From Candidatus Pacearchaeota archaeon (GTDB lineage: Archaea; Nanobdellota; Nanobdellia; Pacearchaeales; GW2011-AR1), in assembly GCA_026395815.1 (NCBI GenBank), contig JAPLXZ010000005.1, positions 1 to 39,618 of the forward strand: DNA of 39,618 nucleotides, read 5' to 3'. Below are positions 8,973-16,294 of this stretch, piece after piece. The translations under genes and the position numbers were made by a program. The notes under the pieces were generated by a model. It ran no database searches and was not told where the DNA came from. It was given only the letters and a program-made list of their open reading frames with translations. Within the stretch, counting starts at the first letter, position 1. Each line of letters begins with the position of its first letter.

Positions 8973-10064
8973 ATGGTAGTTTTAGGAATAGAGTCAACTG
9001 CACATACCTTTGGAATTGGCATTGTTGAAAATGGGAAAATTTTAGCGAATGTAAAGAAGACTTACACGACAGAAAAAGGCGGAATAATCCCAATAGAAGC
9101 AGCGAAACATCATAAGGAAAAGAAAGAAGAAATTTACCTCGAGGCTCTAAACAAGGCAAGTATTCAAGAGGATAAAATAGATGCAATTGCTTTTTCCCAA
9201 GGTCCTGGACTTTCTCCCTGCTTGCTTGAAGGATTAAGATTTACAAAAGAGCTTTCTAAAAAACTGAACAAACCAATAATTCCTGTTAATCATTGCATCG
9301 CTCATTTAGAAATAGGGAGGCTTACACATGCTGAAGATCCTGTAATGCTGTATGTATCAGGAGCTAACACACAGATAATTGCTTACAGCGCAAACAGGTA
9401 TAGAATATTCGGAGAAACTCTTGATGTAGGCGTTGGAAATTTTATTGACAACTTTGCCAGATTCATTGGAATTGGCTTTCCAGGAGGGCCTATGATTCAA
9501 AAACTTGCTGAACAAGGAAAAAGTTATATTGAATTGCCTTATACTGTTAAAGGAATGGACATAACTCTTTCTGGAATTTTGACTAATTTAAAACAAAAGG
9601 TTGATAAAATAAATAGATTAAATAATCCCAACCTCAAAACCCTACCCACCCACCCCAATAAAGACAATTTTTTTATTAACAATCACATAAAATTACGAGC
9701 GAGTGGAGACGAGCGAGATTATACTATTGCTGATTTAGCATTCAGCATGCAGGAAACTGTTTTTGCAATGCTTGTGGAAGTAGCAGAAAGAGCATTGGCT
9801 CATACAGGAAAAAAACAATTGTTATTAGGGGGAGGAGTTGCATGCAATTCTCGACTGCAAAATATGGCTAAAATAATGTGTGAAGAAAGAGATGCAAGTT
9901 TTTTTTGTCCTGAAAATTCTCTGCTTGTTGACAATGGAGCAATGATTGCATATCTCGGAGAGATAATGTTTTCCAAAGGAATTCATGTTAAACCAGAAGA
10001 AATTGATGGGTTAGACATAAAACCAAGACAGAGGACAGATGAAGTAGAAGTAAGTTGGAAGTAA
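8973..10064 (+). CDS. kae1: tRNA N6-threonylcarbamoyladenosine synthase Kae1 (KEOPS), not fused to Bud32
   Basis: MVVLGIESTAHTFGIGIV, HCIAHLEIGRL, YVSGANTQI, GVGNFIDNFAR, LLLGGGVACNSRL, DNGAMIAYLG. Confidence 0.95.
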   Translation: MVVLGIESTAHTFGIGIVENGKILANVKKTYTTEKGGIIPIEAAKHHKEKKEEIYLEALNKASIQEDKIDAIAFSQGPGLSPCLLEGLRFTKELSKKLNKPIIPVNHCIAHLEIGRLTHAEDPVMLYVSGANTQIIAYSANRYRIFGETLDVGVGNFIDNFARFIGIGFPGGPMIQKLAEQGKSYIELPYTVKGMDITLSGILTNLKQKVDKINRLNNPNLKTLPTHPNKDNFFINNHIKLRASGDERDYTIADLAFSMQETVFAMLVEVAERALAHTGKKQLLLGGGVACNSRLQNMAKIMCEERDASFFCPENSLLVDNGAMIAYLGEIMFSKGIHVKPEEIDGLDIKPRQRTDEVEVSWK

Positions 10065-10086
10065 GGTGGAAGTGAATTAGAAAGAA

Positions 10087-10479
10087 CTAATCGGCTTTAG
10101 AATTTAATATTTTTGCTATTCCTACAGGATATAATGCTCCTTTAAATTCTGCTTTTGCAAATGCTTCTGCATCTTCTTGTCTTGTAAACCTATAATTGCT
10201 TGGACTTAAATCCATACTGCATCCAAATGGTATAAAGCCTTCTGAATAAGTTAAAATTCCTTTAATTTCAAGATATCTTAAAATGTGATTATAAAACATT
10301 GGTTCAATTCCTTCAGATGCTCTTTTTAAAAACGACTTTTTGTCTTCAATTAATCTACTCCAATCAACTTTTATTTCCCCTTTTTCATTTTGGATATACC
10401 TGTTTAAAATATCCCTCTCTTTTTCTTCCATTTCTTCAACAAATTCCCGTCTTACTTTTTCAAGATAAGGAGTAAGCAT
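10087..10479 (-). CDS. Hypothetical protein
   Basis: 130-aa ORF with SD-like aaggagat upstream; no family recognised. Confidence 0.65.
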   Translation of the reverse strand: MLTPYLEKVRREFVEEMEEKERDILNRYIQNEKGEIKVDWSRLIEDKKSFLKRASEGIEPMFYNHILRYLEIKGILTYSEGFIPFGCSMDLSPSNYRFTRQEDAEAFAKAEFKGALYPVGIAKILNSKAD

Positions 10480-10536
10480 ATCTCCTTATTGTTTTTTCTA
10501 TTTTTAAGAATTTGTATAAAAATTAACTCACGAAAC

Positions 10537-10545
10537 TTTTATAAA
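10537..10545 (+). promoter_or_regulatory. TATA box of L7Ae operon
   Basis: TTTTATAAA; predicted TSS about 10567. Confidence 0.5.
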
Positions 10546-10565
10546 CCATTTTTATCTCACTAACT

Positions 10566-10590
10566 TATCCGATGAACTATTGGGAGGATA
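10566..10590 (+). promoter_or_regulatory. Candidate k-turn/k-loop in L7Ae mRNA leader
   Basis: UAUCC-GAU-GA-AC-UAUU-GG-GA-GGAUA: 5-bp C-stem, 3-nt bulge, tandem GA/GA, one C-G pair. Confidence 0.45.
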
Positions 10591-10623
10591 CTAACTCTCT
10601 TAATGGTATCCTATTTACTTAAA

Positions 10624-10926
10624 ATGATAGACATATACAAAATAGTAGAAAAGGCAAGAAAAACAGGAAAAGTAGAAAAAGGAACAAACGAAGTTACAAA
10701 GGCAATTGAACGAGGGACTGCTAAGTTAGTTGTTTATGCTGTTGACGTAGAGCCAAAAGAGATTGTGCAGCATATTCCTTTATTATGCAAAGAGAAAAAA
10801 ATACTTTGCAAAGAAGCAGACAGCAAACAAAAATTAGGATTGGCTGTTGGGATTTCTGTACCTGCGTCTTCTGTTGTGATAATTCAAGCAGGAGAGGCTG
10901 AATCTGATATTAAAACATTAAAATAG
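10624..10926 (+). CDS. rpl7ae: Ribosomal protein L7Ae
   Basis: [57 protein letters not shown] track start 10603 is upstream of the more likely ATG 10624. Confidence 0.92.
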   Translation: MIDIYKIVEKARKTGKVEKGTNEVTKAIERGTAKLVVYAVDVEPKEIVQHIPLLCKEKKILCKEADSKQKLGLAVGISVPASSVVIIQAGEAESDIKTLK

Positions 10927-10933
10927 GTATACT

Positions 10934-11230
10934 ATGGCTAAAACTCAAAAACCTAAAGATGAAAAATCACAGCAACAGTTTTCTAAAGGAAGCGATAAAA
11001 TATTAGGAATTGTTGTTCCTGCAGTTGTAGAAGAAATTTTGGGAAGAACAGGATTCAGAGGAGAAATAACTCAAGTTAAATGCTTAGTCCAGGAAGGAAG
11101 GGACAAAGGAAGAAGCATGAGAAGAAATGTTAAAGGGCCTGTGAGGCCGGGAGATATATTAATGCTGAGAGAAACAGAAATTGAGGCAAGAAAAATCAGG
11201 TCTAAAGTTACCAAGGGGGTATATACTTAA
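10934..11230 (+). CDS. rps28e: Ribosomal protein S28e
   Basis: [59 protein letters not shown]. Confidence 0.93.
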   Translation: MAKTQKPKDEKSQQQFSKGSDKILGIVVPAVVEEILGRTGFRGEITQVKCLVQEGRDKGRSMRRNVKGPVRPGDILMLRETEIEARKIRSKVTKGVYT

Positions 11231-11242
11231 ACACGAACCCTG

Positions 11243-11267
11243 CGATGGTTTCTAACGAAACACATCG
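11243..11267 (+). other. Stem-loop between S28e and the next ORF
   Basis: CGATGGTTTC-TAAC-GAAAC(A)CATCG: 10 bp with one bulged A. Confidence 0.7.
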
Positions 11268-11286
11268 GAAGGGGTATACACGTAAA

Positions 11287-11517
11287 ATGAATACACTTGA
11301 AATGATGGGTAGAATAAATAATTTTTATAGAACTGATTTTAGAGAGGGAATTAGAGAATTAACAATTTATGATAGTAAAAGAAGTATATTAAATGCTCAA
11401 AAAGAATTTGACGGAAAAAATGTCGGATTTTGTAAAATGGAATGTTCAACCTTGGTGGAAGTAAATGATGATGAACCAATTAAATATGGATTAAAAATCC
11501 AGTTTGATAAATTATAA
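11287..11517 (+). CDS. Hypothetical protein inserted between S28e and L24e genes
   Basis: ORF track gives 11245..11517; that start lies within a hairpin, so ATG 11287 is preferred. No family recognised. Confidence 0.55.
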   Translation: MNTLEMMGRINNFYRTDFREGIRELTIYDSKRSILNAQKEFDGKNVGFCKMECSTLVEVNDDEPIKYGLKIQFDKL

Positions 11518-11518
11518 A

Positions 11519-11689
11519 ATGCCAAAATGCGTTTATTGCGGAAGAGTATATGAATTTCCAAGAGGACTTACTTTAGTTACAAAAGAAGGAAATGTAAAAT
11601 ATTTATGCTCTTCAAAATGCAGGAAAAACATGGCTATGAAAAGAAGAAGAGTCAGATGGATTACTAAAAAAGAGAAAGCGAAAAAGTAG
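11519..11689 (+). CDS. rpl24e: Ribosomal protein L24e
   Basis: MPKCVYCGRVYEFPRGLTLVTKEGNVKYLCSSKCRKNMAMKRRRVRWITK; zinc CxxC...CxxxC. ORF track start 11504 corrected to ATG 11519. Confidence 0.9.
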   Translation: MPKCVYCGRVYEFPRGLTLVTKEGNVKYLCSSKCRKNMAMKRRRVRWITKKEKAKK

Positions 11690-11733
11690 ACTTTTCTAAA
11701 AGATACATCTCATTAAAACTACATCCTTGTTAA

Positions 11734-12027
11734 TTAGCACAACTCTTTTCTTGCTTCTTCATCTCTTGGATCTTTCCATTCTAATGAAAATTTAACTGCT
11801 GCTCCTGTTATTGGAACCATCTTGACTAAATTTTCATCTTTGCAAGAAATTTCATAATCCTGGCAAAAATTCTCAGAATCGCATATTGCCTTTGTCCAAG
11901 TTCGGTTTATTTTTACATCAAAAGAGGAACTGTTTTTTATTGTGAAAGCCGAAATTAGAATAGATGCGACAATTATCATTATTAAAATGCCAATTAAAAG
12001 GAAGACTGTTTTTATTTTTTTATTCAT
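11734..12027 (-). CDS. Small membrane-anchored hypothetical protein
   Basis: N-terminal TM IKTVFLLIGILIMIIVASILISAF; no domain recognised. Confidence 0.6.
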   Translation of the reverse strand: MNKKIKTVFLLIGILIMIIVASILISAFTIKNSSSFDVKINRTWTKAICDSENFCQDYEISCKDENLVKMVPITGAAVKFSLEWKDPRDEEARKELC

Positions 12028-12120
12028 ATTTTAAACTTATTTTAAGATTTTATAAAGATATGTGTTTTTGTTTGAGAAAATCTTTTTATCGTCGACAAAA
12101 TGCCTTTTTAAGGCAGAAAG

Positions 12121-12132
12121 GTTTATAAATAA
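12121..12132 (+). promoter_or_regulatory. TATA box upstream of gyrB
   Basis: GTTTATAAATAA preceded by an A/G-rich stretch. Confidence 0.5.
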
Positions 12133-12411
12133 ACTTGACTTTTTTTTGATATAAATTAGCAGGAATCTGACAAAATATTGACTGAAAAATGTTAAGTTTT
12201 AGCCAGCTTTATCAAAAAGCCATTACGCATAGGCTTCGCGAAACACTGAAATAAAAATAAAAAAAATGACAGAAAACAAGAAGTTTTTGTTGCAGACAGG
12301 AAGTCAGTCACTCATTCGTCAAAGTCGAATGACAGCACAAATAAAAAAGATAGCAGATAGGAAATCAGCTATTACACAAAACAGAAATTTTGCGTACAGG
12401 AGTTTTTCATA

Positions 12412-15400
12412 ATGACAGAAAAATACGATGCAAGTACAATCAAGGTTTTGGAAGGCTTGGAAGGAGTGAGAAAAAGGCCTTCAATGTATATAGGAAGCAC
12501 GAGCAAAGATGGATTGCATCACCTTATTTATGAAGTTGTTGACAATTCTGTTGATGAAGCACTTGGGGGATATTGCAAGGAAATAAAAGTTTTCATAAAC
12601 AAAGATGGTTCAGCAACAATTGAAGATGATGGAAGAGGCATTCCTGTTGATACACATCCTATTTACAAAGTTCCGGCTATCCAAATCGCCCTTACAAAAT
12701 TGCATGCGGGTGGAAAATTTGACAAAAAATCCTATATGATCTCAGGAGGATTGCACGGAGTTGGAGTAAGCGTTGTTAATGCTCTTTCAAAAAGATTAAT
12801 TATAGAAGTAAAGAGAGATGGAAATATATACCAACAAGAATATTCAAGAGGAGAAGTAAAAACGAAACTAAAGGTTATTGGGAAATGCAATCAGAACGAA
12901 ACAGGAACAAAGGTAACTTTTTGGCCAGATGAAGAGATTTTCCCAATTTTAGATTTTGACTATAAAATCTTGGAAGTAAGATTCAGGGAAATTGCTTTTT
13001 TGAATTCAGGATTAAAAATTGTTTTGTATGATGAATTAACAGACAAGAAACAGGAATTTTTGGCTTCTGGGGGCTTGATAGAATTTGTCAAATGGCTTAA
13101 TAAATCAAAAGAATCTTTGCACAAGCCGATTTATTTCAAACGGGAAATGGATCATACAGTAATTGAAGTTGCAATTCAATACAATGCAGGATATCAGGAA
13201 AATATTTTTGGTTTTGTCAATACAATAAATACTGTTGAAGGAGGAACTCATGTTTTTGGATTTAAAACAGCATTAACAAGGGTCATAAATGATTATTCCA
13301 GGAAAAAAGGAATCTTGAAAGATGAGAACTTTTCTGGAGAAGATGTCAGAGAAGGCTTGACAGCAATAGTTAGCATTAAAATTCCAGATCCGCAATTTGA
13401 AGGGCAGACAAAGACAAAGCTTGGAAATTCTGAGGTAAAGGGATTTGTTGATTCAATAGTTACAAACGCTCTGTCAGAATTTTTTGAGGAAAATCCTACA
13501 ATAGCAAGAAAGATTGTATCAAAGGCTGCAGATGCTGCCAAAGCAAGATTAGCTGCTAAAAAAGCTAAGGATTTAGTAAGAAGAAAAAGTGCATTTTCAT
13601 TAGGAGGCTTACCAGGAAAATTAGCTGACTGCTCAAACAAAAAATCTGATAATACGGAAGTTTATATAGTAGAAGGAGAAAGTGCTGGAGGTTCGGCAAA
13701 AATGGCAAGAGACAAGGAAATGCAGGCAATTCTTCCACTTAGAGGGAAGATTCTCAATGTTGAAAAATCAAATCCTGTTAGGTGCCTTTCAAGTGAAGAA
13801 ATTACAAATATAATCACTGTTATTGGAACAGGGGTTGGGGAACAATTTGATTTGGAAAAACTTAGATACAACAAGATAATAATTATGAGCGTAGACGGAG
13901 AAGAGTCCACTTTTATTAAATTTCCTGAAGGTGGAATATGTTTTGTTAAAATAGGAGAATTTATTAATTCTTTAATAGAACAAAAAAAGAATCCCATTAA
14001 ATATCAAGTGTTATGTTTTGATTTAAAAACAAGAAAAACACATTTTAAATCTATTAGGGCAGTGATTAAACATCCAATTCATGAAAAACTTTATGAAATT
14101 AAAACCAACTATGGTAGGAATGTAAAAGTAACCTCTTCGCACAGTGTATTTGTTTTTGATGATGGTAAGATTATGTTAAAAAAAGGATCTGAGATAAGGA
14201 AAGGAGATAAAATAGTTGCTCCAAGAAATCTTCCCTTGTATAATTATGATTGTCTGAATAATATAGATATTCTATCTAATCTAATTGAAAATAAGGATAA
14301 AATAAAGGAAAAAGTTTATATCAGGGGAGAGGAAGTTGTAATTTTATTAAAAGAGAGAATAAAAGAGATTTATAGAGATAATGATGAATTTATTGAAGAT
14401 AGAGTATTGATTTCTGAAAAATTTGGAAAATTTCTTTCTAAAAAAAGAAAAGATGAAAAATTATCTCAAAAATTTTTATGCAAGGAAATAAATGTAAAGC
14501 AGCCTTGTGTTTATTATAATTGGGAAAAATGCAAGAATAAACCTTCTTTAAAAAATTTTAAAAGATATTTAAAAATATTAAACATAGACGAAAGATATGG
14601 GTTATCTCAAATTCAGATAGTAAAATCAAAATTAGAGAATATTTGGGATAATCAATATAAAAATTCTGGGAGAAATAAGGTTAAAGATTATATTGAATTA
14701 TCCAATTTAAATAAAAAAGATATTTGTGATTTGGAATCAGTTAAAATATGCCCCATGCATTATAAAAATAATCCAGTTAATAGATTTATTAATATTAACA
14801 GCAATTTTGCAAAATTGATTGGATTTTGGATAGCAGAAGGGTCTTGTTCTTTGAGAAATGGGATAAGAATAGCTATTGGTTCTAATAATTCTTCTTTAGT
14901 TCCTGAATTTAATGAAGCATTTGTTGATGTTTTTGGTTTAAGTGCTAAATTAACTAAGTTTAATAGAAATTGTGCAGAATTAAAGTTAGTCAATAGGGTT
15001 GCTTCATTGTTTTGGAAATGCTTATTTGGTTTTGAAAATTATAGTTCATATACTAAGAAAATACCCGATATTGTTTTTAATCTAAACAAAGAACTACAAT
15101 TAGATTTTTTGAGAGGATACTTCTTGGGCGATGGGACAATAAGTAGAAATGGAATTTCTTTCACAACAACCTCTAAAACTTTAGCAAATCAGCTGTTATA
15201 TTTATTACAAGCTCATGGGATTGTAGCAGGGTTTAAATCTATGATGCCAAATATTAATTGTAAAATAAATTCAAAAAGAGAATATTATACTATCAGTATT
15301 ACTTCTAAAGAGGATTTAATTATACTGAAAAAAGTATGGGAGAGTCACAGAAATTCATATTATTTAGAAAAGAAGATTAATAATAATTTTCCTTCAATAA

Positions 15401-15957
15401 ATAGAAAATTTAATATTATTTCAGAAGATTTAATTGCTTTAGATGCTATTGAAATCAAAGAGATTAAATCAAGTAATGGGCAAGTTTATGATTTTTCTGT
15501 TGATAAAGATGAAAATTTTATAGCTGGCCTTGGGGGATTATGTTGCCACAATAGCGATGCAGATGTTGATGGAGAGCACATTAAAACCTTGCTTCTAACT
15601 TTCTTTTTTAGATTTACACCCAAACTAATTGAAAATGGGAATATCTATGTTGCTCTTCCCCCTTTGTACAGAATAAGAAAAAATAAAGATCATTATGTTT
15701 ATTCAGATGAAGAATTAAAGAAAGCAATTGAGAAGCTTGGAACAGCAAATGTTACTAGATTCAAAGGTTTGGGAGAAATGAATGCTATTCAACTTTGGGA
15801 CACAACCATGAATCCTAAAACAAGAAAAATAAAAAAAATTTACATAGATGATGCTGTTGAAGCAGACAGAACATTTTCAATGTTAATGGGAGATGATGTT
15901 GCCTCAAGGAAAGCTTTCATTTCAGAAAATGCGAAGGAGGCGAACCTCGATATATAA
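12412..15957 (+). CDS. gyrB: DNA gyrase subunit B precursor containing an intein
   Basis: GLEGVRKRPSMYIGS, VDNSVDEALGG, VVNALS, TOPRIM EGESAGGSA and DADVDGEHIKTLLLTFFFR; interrupted at IIIM^SDADVDG. Confidence 0.95.
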   Translation: MTEKYDASTIKVLEGLEGVRKRPSMYIGSTSKDGLHHLIYEVVDNSVDEALGGYCKEIKVFINKDGSATIEDDGRGIPVDTHPIYKVPAIQIALTKLHAGGKFDKKSYMISGGLHGVGVSVVNALSKRLIIEVKRDGNIYQQEYSRGEVKTKLKVIGKCNQNETGTKVTFWPDEEIFPILDFDYKILEVRFREIAFLNSGLKIVLYDELTDKKQEFLASGGLIEFVKWLNKSKESLHKPIYFKREMDHTVIEVAIQYNAGYQENIFGFVNTINTVEGGTHVFGFKTALTRVINDYSRKKGILKDENFSGEDVREGLTAIVSIKIPDPQFEGQTKTKLGNSEVKGFVDSIVTNALSEFFEENPTIARKIVSKAADAAKARLAAKKAKDLVRRKSAFSLGGLPGKLADCSNKKSDNTEVYIVEGESAGGSAKMARDKEMQAILPLRGKILNVEKSNPVRCLSSEEITNIITVIGTGVGEQFDLEKLRYNKIIIMSVDGEESTFIKFPEGGICFVKIGEFINSLIEQKKNPIKYQVLCFDLKTRKTHFKSIRAVIKHPIHEKLYEIKTNYGRNVKVTSSHSVFVFDDGKIMLKKGSEIRKGDKIVAPRNLPLYNYDCLNNIDILSNLIENKDKIKEKVYIRGEEVVILLKERIKEIYRDNDEFIEDRVLISEKFGKFLSKKRKDEKLSQKFLCKEINVKQPCVYYNWEKCKNKPSLKNFKRYLKILNIDERYGLSQIQIVKSKLENIWDNQYKNSGRNKVKDYIELSNLNKKDICDLESVKICPMHYKNNPVNRFININSNFAKLIGFWIAEGSCSLRNGIRIAIGSNNSSLVPEFNEAFVDVFGLSAKLTKFNRNCAELKLVNRVASLFWKCLFGFENYSSYTKKIPDIVFNLNKELQLDFLRGYFLGDGTISRNGISFTTTSKTLANQLLYLLQAHGIVAGFKSMMPNINCKINSKREYYTISITSKEDLIILKKVWESHRNSYYLEKKINNNFPSINRKFNIISEDLIALDAIEIKEIKSSNGQVYDFSVDKDENFIAGLGGLCCHNSDADVDGEHIKTLLLTFFFRFTPKLIENGNIYVALPPLYRIRKNKDHYVYSDEELKKAIEKLGTANVTRFKGLGEMNAIQLWDTTMNPKTRKIKKIYIDDAVEADRTFSMLMGDDVASRKAFISENAKEANLDI
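13888..15552 (+). other. Intein (555 aa) with LAGLIDADG homing endonuclease in GyrB
   Basis: Starts S-VDGEESTFIK (Ser1), block B VTSSHSVFV, dodecapeptides LIGFWIAEG and LRGYFLGDG, block F/G VYDFSVDKDENFIAGLGGLCCHN, +1 Ser. Confidence 0.92.
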
Positions 15958-15958
15958 A

Positions 15959-16237
15959 ATGACAAAAAAAAGTAAAATAACAACTCCGGATTGGATTTTG
16001 AAAGGAAAAGAAAAATCAAAGGAAAAGAAAAAACAAGTAAAAACATTCAAAATTAGGAAATGCCCAAAATGCAAGAGTGATAATGTAAATGTTGTACTGA
16101 CAGGAGAGGAAGGAAAAGGAACAAAAGAATGGGAATGCAAAAAATGCAAGTGGAAAGGAAAAAACATTGATGAAGAAGAACTTACAGAAGAAGAGTTCAT
16201 GAAATATTTAGACAGTAAAGGAGTAGATGTCGCATGA
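15959..16237 (+). CDS. Zinc-ribbon protein encoded between gyrB and gyrA
   Basis: CPKCKSDNVNVVLTGEEGKGTKEWECKKCKWKG; GGAGG at 15936-15940. ORF track start 15893 lies inside gyrB. Confidence 0.8.
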   Translation: MTKKSKITTPDWILKGKEKSKEKKKQVKTFKIRKCPKCKSDNVNVVLTGEEGKGTKEWECKKCKWKGKNIDEEELTEEEFMKYLDSKGVDVA

Positions 16238-16294
16238 AACGACAACTACTCATTCGCCCTCTTGGCGAAGTCAAATTAGAGGAGGTTGCTTAAA

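Noticed and set aside
11245-11286. Start codon at 11245 for the ORF between S28e and L24e
   Set aside because: The ATG is buried in a 10-bp hairpin and the first residues derive from the hairpin and duplicated flank; ATG 11287 is preferred.
12133-12411. C/D-box sRNA or tRNA in the gyrB leader
   Set aside because: No convincing C box (RUGAUGA) with D box spacing and no cloverleaf could be drawn.
15893-15958. N-terminal extension of the zinc-ribbon ORF
   Set aside because: This part overlaps the gyrB 3' end; ATG 15959 with GGAGG at 15936-15940 is a better start.
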